11,407 nt of DNA from the NCBI GenBank assembly GCA_002502215.1, contig DAPT01000009.1:1-11407 (forward strand), in the 5' to 3' direction. Both the position numbers and the translations under genes were made by a program. The notes under the pieces were generated by a model that was given only the letters and a program-made list of their open reading frames with translations, did no database searches and was not told the DNA's origin. Position 1 is the stretch's first letter. Each line of letters opens with the position of its first letter. This DNA comes from Euryarchaeota archaeon UBA124. Its GTDB lineage: Archaea > Thermoplasmatota > Poseidoniia > Poseidoniales > Poseidoniaceae. Below are positions 6,706-11,407 of the stretch, in pieces.

Positions 6706-7686
6706 TCATGTGTACATTTCGGAAATCTGCTTGTAGATGGCAAAGTCACCGGATTCTACGAAGGTTGTGATCGAATCGTCGGGCATGTTACCGAGTTGCT
6801 CATCGATAAGCATGAAGAATTCACCACGTCGCTCATCATCGATGGCACCAGGGTCTGCTCCGACTTCCTTGAAAAGATCAAAACCATCCGAAGCCAAAAA
6901 TTCTTGAATAGCCTCCTCGGGTAACTCATCTCCAAGCAAGTCATTGACAATTGTGAAGAATTGCGCAAACAGTTCGTCTGCCTCGTCCATGGTTGCTTCT
7001 TCTTCATCTGCTTCATCATCTTCTTGTTCTTCGGAAATCGTTTCTTCTGTTACTACGGCTTCGACTGGAACGGATTGACTCATGAGAGAGCGACGCTCTG
7101 CCATAAGTTCCTCTAGTTGCGGGACAAGCACACGAAGAGTATCTTTGTCTCCTGCAGCTTTTGCAGATTTGTATTGAGGTTTTAATTCGCGTAGCATATT
7201 TTCTACTTCTGTTAAGCGATCAGTTTCTTCTTCATCAAGGAGCTCAACGACGGGTGCATTGCGAGTTTCATTGAGTGCATCTTCACGTTCCTTCTTCCTC
7301 AAGACGATGATGTCTCGATCGAGTGAATGCCCAAATCGGTCCGCATATCGATCGAGGAGAGAACCCGACTCGCCAGGTCCTAGACGGTCGATTGCACCAT
7401 ATATTTGCGGTAGTGGTTTTGCAGATCGTTTTGCCCACAATTCGCCGTACTCGTTGGAAACTGGTTCGGATTCCATGGATGGTGCAGGTTCAGGAGCTGG
7501 CGCAGGGATGGCTGGAATCGGTGCGGGGGTAGGCGCTGGTGGTAATTCGGGCTGTGGAAGTGGCTCAGGCATCGGAGCGCCGGGCAAAGGAGGAAGTTGA
7601 GCGCCTGGAAGTGGTGGCATACCTGGCAAAGGTGGTAGTGGTGAGGGCGGAGTCTGTGGAGTTTTGTTCTTTTTTCGACGTCGCAT
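6706..7686 (-). CDS. Uncharacterised PPLPG-rich, acidic protein with C-terminal twin repeat
   Basis: I do not recognise this 326-residue protein. It has four visible parts. The first is a basic start (MRRRKKNK) followed by a proline-rich stretch at 10-70 with three PPLPG copies, then PxP/PAPAP repeats, probably extended and surface-exposed. The second, about 80-200, holds a conserved-looking block (YGELWAKRSAKPLPQIYGAIDRLGPGESGSLLDRYADRFG) and charged, Leu-spaced helices that may form a coiled coil. The third is an acidic linker, 213-237, almost entirely Glu and Asp. The fourth, 238-326, holds two related copies of about 32 residues, each an amphipathic helix unit starting FF and ending in an FxLFK or FAIYK helix. 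There is no signal peptide or membrane helix, so it is probably cytosolic or peripheral. ATG 7686 has GAGGTGA four bases upstream. The gene lies 89 bases downstream of priS and 13 bases before the RDD gene. Composition suggests a scaffold or adaptor; that is inference. Confidence 0.85.
   Translation of the reverse strand: MRRRKKNKTPQTPPSPLPPLPGMPPLPGAQLPPLPGAPMPEPLPQPELPPAPTPAPIPAIPAPAPEPAPSMESEPVSNEYGELWAKRSAKPLPQIYGAIDRLGPGESGSLLDRYADRFGHSLDRDIIVLRKKEREDALNETRNAPVVELLDEEETDRLTEVENMLRELKPQYKSAKAAGDKDTLRVLVPQLEELMAERRSLMSQSVPVEAVVTEETISEEQEDDEADEEEATMDEADELFAQFFTIVNDLLGDELPEEAIQEFLASDGFDLFKEVGADPGAIDDERRGEFFMLIDEQLGNMPDDSITTFVESGDFAIYKQISEMYT
6724..6960 (-). repeat. Two tandem copies of a ~32-residue FF...LYK repeat inside the PPLPG-rich protein
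   Basis: Copy 1 (residues 243-276, bases 6859-6960) reads FFTIVNDLLGDELPEEAI followed by an EFLASDGFDLFKEVG end. Copy 2 (residues 290-321, bases 6724-6819) reads FFMLIDEQLGNMPDDSI followed by TFVESGDFAIYKQIS. Pattern: FF-x-hydrophobic2-[ND]-x2-LG-x(1-2)-[LM]-P-[ED]2-x-I-x2-F-x2-S-x-x-F-x-[LI]-[FY]-K. It is a protein-level duplication; the DNA copies are too diverged to recombine. Confidence 0.7.
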
Positions 7687-7690
7687 TCAC

Positions 7691-7697
7691 TCACCTC
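7691..7697 (-). promoter_or_regulatory. Strong Shine-Dalgarno site for the PPLPG-rich protein
   Basis: GAGGTGA on the minus strand, four bases before ATG 7686, nearly the full anti-16S complement. It fixes the start of the PPLPG-rich gene and shows that the 89-base gap after priS serves at least as a leader. Confidence 0.7.
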
Positions 7698-7775
7698 TAA
7701 TCTACTGGATGCGATTCTACCCTTGAACCTTACCACAATTAGAACAAGAAATTGCATGTCTAACCTTCTAAATGA

Positions 7776-8981
7776 TTAAACCAATTTGGCCCAACCTTTC
7801 AGACTGAGAAATGTTGCTGCAGATTCAGACACATGCAACATATCCCCTCGAGAAACGTCGTGTTGTGTTTCTCCGAATCGTAAGATTGCATCATCGACAA
7901 TTATTTCCAAATCGATACGATTCTCTTTGCCAAACACGAAGGCTTCAGTTAGTGCGTCAAAGGGATTCGATCCATCTCGATCAAGTCGCTCAAGAGGGAA
8001 CTCTGTTACGCGCATGCCGGTCTTACCATGGAGAGAGGTGGGCCAACGAATTTGACGACGTACATCGATTGTTACGACTTCATCGGTTTCTCCTGCCGCA
8101 CCTAGCACGATTGATGCATCGGACTTAACCAGATCCAGGAATAAACCTTGATGAGACCCTAATCGAGAAATCTGGCCGCTGGCAACGGATTGACGGCGTT
8201 CTTCATGGAGAAACATGTCCGCTAATTTCTGAATACTCGCCGGCCCTTTGCCAGGTTTCCCTTCCCGTTGTAGATTTTCCTTGAGGCCGAGATGCAACCC
8301 CTTCATGACACGGGATGAATCTTCATTTGCTTCGGCTATTGTCACAAGTTTATCGATTAAGGTTGGTATTTGATTGCGGATTCTTTTTGTCCAACCTTTT
8401 GCATTGGGATCACTAAATCGAGTAAGACCACCATGGACATCAACACCTTCACCACGAATGTGGGAAACCAACTCACGACGGGCTTCTGAGTCGAGATGAA
8501 ACAACGACGGATCACGATAATGCAAATGAAATCCTCGATGTCCAGAAAATGTAACCTGTAGAAAAGATTCATCAAAACCAAATTCTGGTTGGAGAAAATC
8601 GTTCCAAAGAGAGTGTGCCTGATCACGTATGACATCCAACATACCAGGAAAGTCCCGATCGGTAACGCCAGGAAGGTGATCTCCATCCAAATCAAAGATG
8701 AGATCTGCTCCATGCCAAAGCTTGTCGTTCATTTTTAATTCGTAAGGCTTCTGCCAATAAGCAGTAGAATAGAAGCATGAATGCATCGCTCGTTCAGACA
8801 AAAATTGTCGTAACTCATTCTCGTTCCTAAAGGCCTTGTGACGCAAAGGAGGAGCCCCCCCGAAAGGAATGAACATCCACTCCCTTTTCGGCATACGGGG
8901 TGGTCGCCAGAATGTCGATGTACGGTAATATTGACCAAATCGGTGTGCGAAACGCGCCCAGCCGGTCGAAGCCATAATCAT
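7776..8981 (-). CDS. priS: DNA primase small (catalytic) subunit, archaeal/eukaryotic type
   Basis: Catalytic subunit of the replicative primase, which makes primers for lagging-strand synthesis together with the large subunit PriL (not in this window). The 401-residue protein has the archaeo-eukaryotic primase active site: Asp97 and Asp99 in LIFDLDGD, SGHRGFHLHY at 146-155 (nucleotide-binding SGxRGxH), and the third metal-binding Asp306 in DVRRQIRWP, followed by SLHGKTG at 316-322. REWMFIPFGG at 33-42 matches the family's N-terminal RE-x-x-F block. Archaeal PriS proteins are usually around 330-400 residues, so this one is full length. The start is ATG 8981 or, six bases in, ATG 8975; neither has a clear Shine-Dalgarno site. 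The upstream small zinc-protein gene ends 30 bases before, so they may share a transcript. This gene is the best evidence that the window is archaeal. Confidence 0.96.
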   Translation of the reverse strand: MIMASTGWARFAHRFGQYYRTSTFWRPPRMPKREWMFIPFGGAPPLRHKAFRNENELRQFLSERAMHSCFYSTAYWQKPYELKMNDKLWHGADLIFDLDGDHLPGVTDRDFPGMLDVIRDQAHSLWNDFLQPEFGFDESFLQVTFSGHRGFHLHYRDPSLFHLDSEARRELVSHIRGEGVDVHGGLTRFSDPNAKGWTKRIRNQIPTLIDKLVTIAEANEDSSRVMKGLHLGLKENLQREGKPGKGPASIQKLADMFLHEERRQSVASGQISRLGSHQGLFLDLVKSDASIVLGAAGETDEVVTIDVRRQIRWPTSLHGKTGMRVTEFPLERLDRDGSNPFDALTEAFVFGKENRIDLEIIVDDAILRFGETQHDVSRGDMLHVSESAATFLSLKGWAKLV

Positions 8982-9011
8982 GCCTAGCGTTCACAGTTCT
9001 TGAACGCAACC

Positions 9012-9221
9012 CTACTCATTTTTCATGTAGAATTTCTGCTCTGTTTGACCTACGACTGTAACCGTGTCTGCACCGCTTACTTCGACGTAGTGATTCCAAC
9101 AGTAGTAATGCTGGTTATGGACCATGGCATTTCCAAATGTTAGACGGATACCGCAGGTGTGGCAACGTGGTCCAATTTCACCGTTTGGAGCCTGCGCAAG
9201 TTGGACATGTTCGTTGGGCAT
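9012..9221 (-). CDS. Small CxxC/CxxH zinc-binding protein of unknown function
   Basis: A 69-residue protein with CHTC (Cys20, Cys23) and, 17 residues later, CWNH (Cys41, His44), the ligand pattern of a single zinc ribbon or half-LIM-like finger; His35 and His38 are nearby alternative ligands. The aromatic-rich HNQHYYCWNHY segment packs around the second pair. There is no signal peptide and no membrane segment. I do not recognise the family, so its partner (nucleic acid or protein) is unknown. The start is well supported by AGGTGAG three bases before ATG 9221, and the reading frame is free of alternatives. It lies between the half-DOHH gene (57 bases upstream) and priS (30 bases downstream) on the same strand. 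Proximity to priS is suggestive of a DNA-related role but proves nothing. Confidence 0.8.
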   Translation of the reverse strand: MPNEHVQLAQAPNGEIGPRCHTCGIRLTFGNAMVHNQHYYCWNHYVEVSGADTVTVVGQTEQKFYMKNE

Positions 9222-9224
9222 CTT

Positions 9225-9231
9225 CTCACCT
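9225..9231 (-). promoter_or_regulatory. Shine-Dalgarno site of the small zinc-binding protein
   Basis: AGGTGAG on the minus strand, three bases before ATG 9221. It is the main support that this short frame is translated. A weak AT-rich TTTTAGA (about 9253-9259) further upstream could be a TATA-like element, but I would not rely on it. Confidence 0.65.
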
Positions 9232-9278
9232 GTTTGCTGCTGAAAGTCACGGTTCTAAAATGTCGTGATGGATTGTAG

Positions 9279-9752
9279 TCATTCTGGAACTGAACTCTTG
9301 CTGACCCAGTCAAGTAAATCGAGTGCCACTTCGCAGGATTCGCTTACCTCTGGATTCACATCCGTCAGATGCTCCCGAAGGATGCTGACAGCGATTGGAT
9401 TTCCAATTGCACCTAGGGCTTCTGCAGCCTCGTGTCTCACCATCACATGCTCATTCGGATCGGAAAGAATACGACTCAATGTCGGGATGGCTTCGTCTTG
9501 TTGCATTTGCCCCAATACGTAAGCCAATTCATGGCGCAGCAAAGCGCTGCTTGAACCAAAGGCTTCACACAATGCTAAACAAGATTCTGGGCTTCGTATG
9601 TTCCGGAGTTTGAATACAGATCGCATTCGTTGGAACATTTTTTTATCTTCATCGAGAAGTATGCTACGAAGTACTTCCAACTCAGTTGTTTCAGAAGGCG
9701 GAGCAGGATCGACCGAGCCGAACTCACTGGTTTGCGGTCGCTGATTCAACAT
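9279..9752 (-). CDS. Half-size deoxyhypusine hydroxylase (DOHH)-like HEAT-repeat protein
   Basis: HEAT-repeat protein of 157 residues resembling one half of DOHH, the di-iron enzyme that hydroxylates deoxyhypusine to hypusine on translation factor eIF5A. Seen: SVDPAPP at 13-19, the linker found between the two halves of human DOHH; FKLRN; LLRHELAYVLGQM with His74-Glu75; MVRHEAAEALGAIG with His107-Glu108; and ESCEVALD near 137-144. The two HE motifs are 33 residues apart, the same spacing as His56/His89 and His207/His240 of human DOHH. Human DOHH is about 300 residues with four HE motifs, so this protein would need to dimerise to form a complete iron site. It could instead be a non-catalytic HEAT protein, but the retained metal ligands argue against that. 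ATG 9752 is chosen because GGAGTGA overlaps the upstream stop; a GTG at 9758 would add two residues. It follows the MqnA/D-family gene directly. Confidence 0.82.
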   Translation of the reverse strand: MLNQRPQTSEFGSVDPAPPSETTELEVLRSILLDEDKKMFQRMRSVFKLRNIRSPESCLALCEAFGSSSALLRHELAYVLGQMQQDEAIPTLSRILSDPNEHVMVRHEAAEALGAIGNPIAVSILREHLTDVNPEVSESCEVALDLLDWVSKSSVPE

Positions 9753-9754
9753 AA

Positions 9755-9761
9755 TCACTCC
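9755..9761 (-). promoter_or_regulatory. Shine-Dalgarno site overlapping the upstream stop codon
   Basis: GGAGTGA on the minus strand contains the TGA stop of the MqnA/D-family gene and lies two bases before ATG 9752 of the half-DOHH gene. This arrangement suggests translational coupling, and it selects ATG 9752 over GTG 9758. Confidence 0.6.
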
Positions 9762-10636
9762 ACTGCGCCGATGAAGGTTAAACTTGCAGTGTCAAAATCC
9801 TCGCGAATCATGCCCAGTTCTTGACCTTCTTGGAGAAATCTACGAATGGATGAACGACCCTCTGGCTTGTAATCGATGGTTCGTTCGTTGACATACATCG
9901 TCACAAATTTCTGGTTGGTTTCATCGTCGATTCCACGGCCCCATGCTTTTGCAAATTCGAGCGCTTCTTCAGGGTGTTCAATCGAATGTTCGATGCTCAT
10001 CTTCGTGTACATCGTAATGTCTTCCATAATGTCTTTGCCAAGATCCCGACGGACAACGTTGCCACCCAATGGCATTGGCCATCCATCCGTACGGTTATTC
10101 CACCAGACACCAAGATCGATCAAAACGTTAAGATCGTGTTCGACATACGTTAGTTGTCCTTCATGAATAATCAACCCACATTGGTAGGTGTCATCGAGAA
10201 CTCGAGGAATGATTTCATCAAAAGGAACAACTTCAACGTTCACGTCACCCCAAGCCAATCGCAAGCCAAGATAAGCTGAGGTTTTCAGGCCTGGTACAGC
10301 GATGATTGATGATTTAGCATCTTCAAGTGATAAGCCCTTTTTTGACACAATCATTGGGCCGTATCCTTCTCCCATCGAGGCACCGCAATTCATGAGTGCA
10401 TAGTTTTCAGCGATGTCAGGGTATGCGTGAATCGATACTGCTGAGACTTCAAGTTCGCAATTCATGGCGCGGTGATTGAGCGTCTCGATGTCTTGCAATT
10501 CATGGACGAAATTATAACCGGGTGTTGGGAACGCGTTGGTGGTCATAGCGTGGAACATAAACGCATCATCAGGATCGGGGGAGTGCCCTATGCGTACGAT
10601 GAGGTTCCCATTCTCGTCACGAGGTAGATTGGCCAT
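9755..10636 (-). CDS. MqnA/MqnD-family protein (1,4-dihydroxy-6-naphthoate synthase-like)
   Basis: A 293-residue protein with the periplasmic-binding-protein-like fold of the futalosine-pathway menaquinone enzymes MqnA and MqnD. It has no signal peptide, which fits a cytosolic enzyme rather than a transport binding protein. Seen: VRIGHSPDPDDAFMFHAM at about 14-31 (the family's N-terminal GxSPxPxD block), EVSAVSIHAYPDIAENY at 63-79, MGEGYGPMIVSKKG, AVPGLKTSAYLGLRL at 113-127, and IIHEGQLTY at 156-164, whose His corresponds to the proposed catalytic His of MqnD as I recall it. MqnD is the closer match, but no other futalosine-pathway gene is visible here, so the reaction is not certain. ATG 10636 was chosen because GGAAGGA lies two bases upstream. 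An in-frame ATG at 10678 would add 14 residues and has no Shine-Dalgarno site. First gene of the minus-strand run, divergent from the beta-propeller gene. Confidence 0.82.
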   Translation of the reverse strand: MANLPRDENGNLIVRIGHSPDPDDAFMFHAMTTNAFPTPGYNFVHELQDIETLNHRAMNCELEVSAVSIHAYPDIAENYALMNCGASMGEGYGPMIVSKKGLSLEDAKSSIIAVPGLKTSAYLGLRLAWGDVNVEVVPFDEIIPRVLDDTYQCGLIIHEGQLTYVEHDLNVLIDLGVWWNNRTDGWPMPLGGNVVRRDLGKDIMEDITMYTKMSIEHSIEHPEEALEFAKAWGRGIDDETNQKFVTMYVNERTIDYKPEGRSSIRRFLQEGQELGMIREDFDTASLTFIGAVE

Positions 10637-10638
10637 AA

Positions 10639-10645
10639 TCCTTCC
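10639..10645 (-). promoter_or_regulatory. Shine-Dalgarno site selecting the MqnA/D-family start
   Basis: GGAAGGA on the minus strand, two bases before ATG 10636. It makes ATG 10636 the better start than the in-frame ATG at 10678, so bases 10637-10742 become a 106-base divergent intergenic region. Confidence 0.55.
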
Positions 10646-10712
10646 AATGCAATTCCCTTCAAGAACCAACCGCTCCATTTTGAAAACAAAACAACCGCTC
10701 AGATAACGGATT

Positions 10713-10722
10713 GTTTATGTAA
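10713..10722 (+). promoter_or_regulatory. TATA-like element of the divergent mqnD-like/beta-propeller intergenic region
   Basis: GTTTATGTAA is centred about 26 bases before ATG 10743, the spacing expected of an archaeal TATA box for a leaderless transcript. That fits the lack of a Shine-Dalgarno site before that gene. Its reverse complement TTACATAAAC also resembles a TATA box and could serve the minus-strand MqnA/D-family gene, with a leader of roughly 55 bases. Position and composition only. Confidence 0.45.
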
Positions 10723-10742
10723 GTGTTAACTTAGTTCGGTAC

Positions 10743-11407
10743 ATGGAAAGACGAGCCTTGTTGAAAAACGCGCTCGCAATTGTTCTGGTTTCCGTCACGA
10801 TGTTGAGTTCAGTGGGTGCGTCTTCGACCAGCGGCTTCTTTTTCGTTGAAGCATTGGAAGTCGAAGATGCGGATTCAGGTGTGCGGACCATCGAAATGGA
10901 TTCGAATGGACACATCTTCGCCTCATTTGGCTCTATTTTGTACAAAATGACAGAATCCGGTACCGTCATTGAGGAACGAGTCTTCTCGAATGAAATTACT
11001 GCCACTTCCATGTCACCGGACAATTCGAGACTCGCCTTAACTGTCCGCACCGCATCGAGTGGTACTGATTCAGTGTATGCAATTTCCACCGGTGATCTAA
11101 GTACGATTGTTGCAAGTGACGCTACACGAATGAACGCTGATTTGCTTGAATGGTCCCCCAACGGTGCAGAACTCTACACCAATGCACCAGACAATGGTAT
11201 TTTGCAACTCAGTCGAGAAAACCTAGAACAAGAAGCGGTTTACACCGGAAATCACTCTGCATCAATGGCCTGTGTGGATGTGTCAGAAACCACAGGAGCG
11301 GTTCTCACAGCCGATGTGAACGGTTTGATTCAGTTATGGGACAATGACGGTGAGGTCATCCACCATGAGATTCTTTTGCAGTCTAGGATTTACGATTGTC
11401 ATATTGG
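10743..11407 (+). CDS. Secreted beta-propeller (WD40-like) protein, 3'-truncated by window edge
   Basis: The frame is open from ATG 10743 to the window end (221 codons plus two bases), with an in-frame TAA at 10704 upstream. The N-terminus is a classical Sec signal peptide: basic MERRALLKN, hydrophobic ALAIVLVSVTMLSSVG, then a small-residue region (GAS) near 25-27. The rest is a run of beta-propeller blades recognisable by SMSPDNSRLAL, LEWSPNGAELYT and VLTADVNGLIQLWDNDGE, the last a near-canonical WD40 blade end. About four blades fit in the visible part; more must follow. It is probably exported or surface-bound and mediates binding rather than catalysis, but no specific role can be given. 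The minus-strand frame over the same bases has no recognisable domain and is a shadow. There is no Shine-Dalgarno site; a TATA-like element 26 bases upstream suggests a leaderless mRNA. Confidence 0.85.
   Translation, partial: MERRALLKNALAIVLVSVTMLSSVGASSTSGFFFVEALEVEDADSGVRTIEMDSNGHIFASFGSILYKMTESGTVIEERVFSNEITATSMSPDNSRLALTVRTASSGTDSVYAISTGDLSTIVASDATRMNADLLEWSPNGAELYTNAPDNGILQLSRENLEQEAVYTGNHSASMACVDVSETTGAVLTADVNGLIQLWDNDGEVIHHEILLQSRIYDCHI

Noticed and set aside
6367..6924. Plus-strand open frame of 185 codons across the RDD and PPLPG genes, with an Ala/Phe-rich hydrophobic stretch.
   Set aside because: The Ala/Phe run is the antisense of the Lys/Ala tail codons. Both minus-strand genes have Shine-Dalgarno sites and recognisable domains.
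7259..7600. Plus-strand Gly/Ser-rich frame that resembles a glycine-repeat protein.
   Set aside because: It is the complement of the proline codons of the PPLPG protein; Gly/Pro complementarity explains the composition.
7687..7775. On the minus strand a frame in the gap after priS reads HAISCSNCGKVQG (about 7722-7760), which looks like half a zinc ribbon.
   Set aside because: It is bounded by stop codons to give only about 16 codons, has no start codon, and has no second cysteine pair. Chance or a decayed fragment; not called as a gene.
10715..11161. Minus-strand open frame of about 148 codons beneath the right-edge gene.
   Set aside because: The plus-strand frame over the same bases has a signal peptide and WD40 blades and stays open to the window end. 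The minus frame has no recognisable domain and would collide with the divergent promoter region.
1..11407. Search by eye for tRNA, rRNA, CRISPR arrays, IS ends, attachment sites and riboswitches.
   Set aside because: No clover-leaf-like tracts, spaced direct repeats or terminal inverted repeats were seen, and every intergenic gap is about 106 bases or less.

Overview
The window looks like a piece of an archaeal chromosome, probably a marine Thermoplasmatota lineage of the Poseidoniales (Marine Group II) type. The domain call rests mainly on an archaeal/eukaryotic-type DNA primase small subunit (PriS). Supporting evidence is the methionyl-tRNA synthetase and CNNM-type transporter architectures, TATA-like elements, and Shine-Dalgarno sites of the GGAGGTGA type. 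The exact lineage is inference. The region is ordinary-looking, densely packed core genome: no gap between genes exceeds about 100 bases, and I see no RNA gene, mobile element, CRISPR array or attachment site.

Layout, left to right. (1) Two plus-strand genes, joined by an ATGA overlap, encode the formimidoyltransferase (5'-truncated by the window edge) and cyclodeaminase halves of the folate enzyme FTCD as separate proteins. They convert formiminoglutamate plus tetrahydrofolate to methenyl-tetrahydrofolate. (2) metG (methionyl-tRNA synthetase with a C-terminal EMAP/Trbp111 tRNA-binding domain) runs convergently and overlaps the cyclodeaminase by 15 bases. A perfect 16-base inverted repeat lies just upstream of its start. 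(3) Divergent from metG is a CNNM/CorC-type membrane transporter with a CBS pair. (4) A minus-strand run of seven genes fills about 4.84-10.64 kb. In transcription order they are: an MqnA/MqnD-family protein, a half-size deoxyhypusine-hydroxylase-like HEAT protein, a small CxxC/CxxH zinc-binding protein, priS, an uncharacterised PPLPG-rich/acidic protein with a C-terminal twin repeat, an RDD-like membrane protein with a histone-H1-like Lys/Ala tail, and a membrane-anchored alpha/beta hydrolase. Several junctions are tight (overlapping stop/start or 13 bases) and several starts have strong Shine-Dalgarno sites, so at least parts of this run are probably operons. (5) A divergent plus-strand gene at the right edge encodes a secreted beta-propeller (WD40-like) protein that continues past the window.

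The most interesting item is the 157-residue HEAT-repeat protein at 9279-9752. It has two His-Glu motifs exactly 33 residues apart, the SVDPAPP linker and an ESCEVALD tail, which are hallmarks of eukaryotic deoxyhypusine hydroxylase (DOHH). It is only half the size of DOHH, as if it were a single unit that must homodimerise to build the di-iron site. DOHH is generally regarded as a eukaryotic enzyme, so this is a candidate archaeal eIF5A-hypusine hydroxylase or pre-duplication relative. A second pair of unusual neighbours is the basic-tailed RDD protein and the PPLPG/acidic twin-repeat protein encoded 13 bases upstream of it. Family comparisons are from memory of reference proteins; no search was run.
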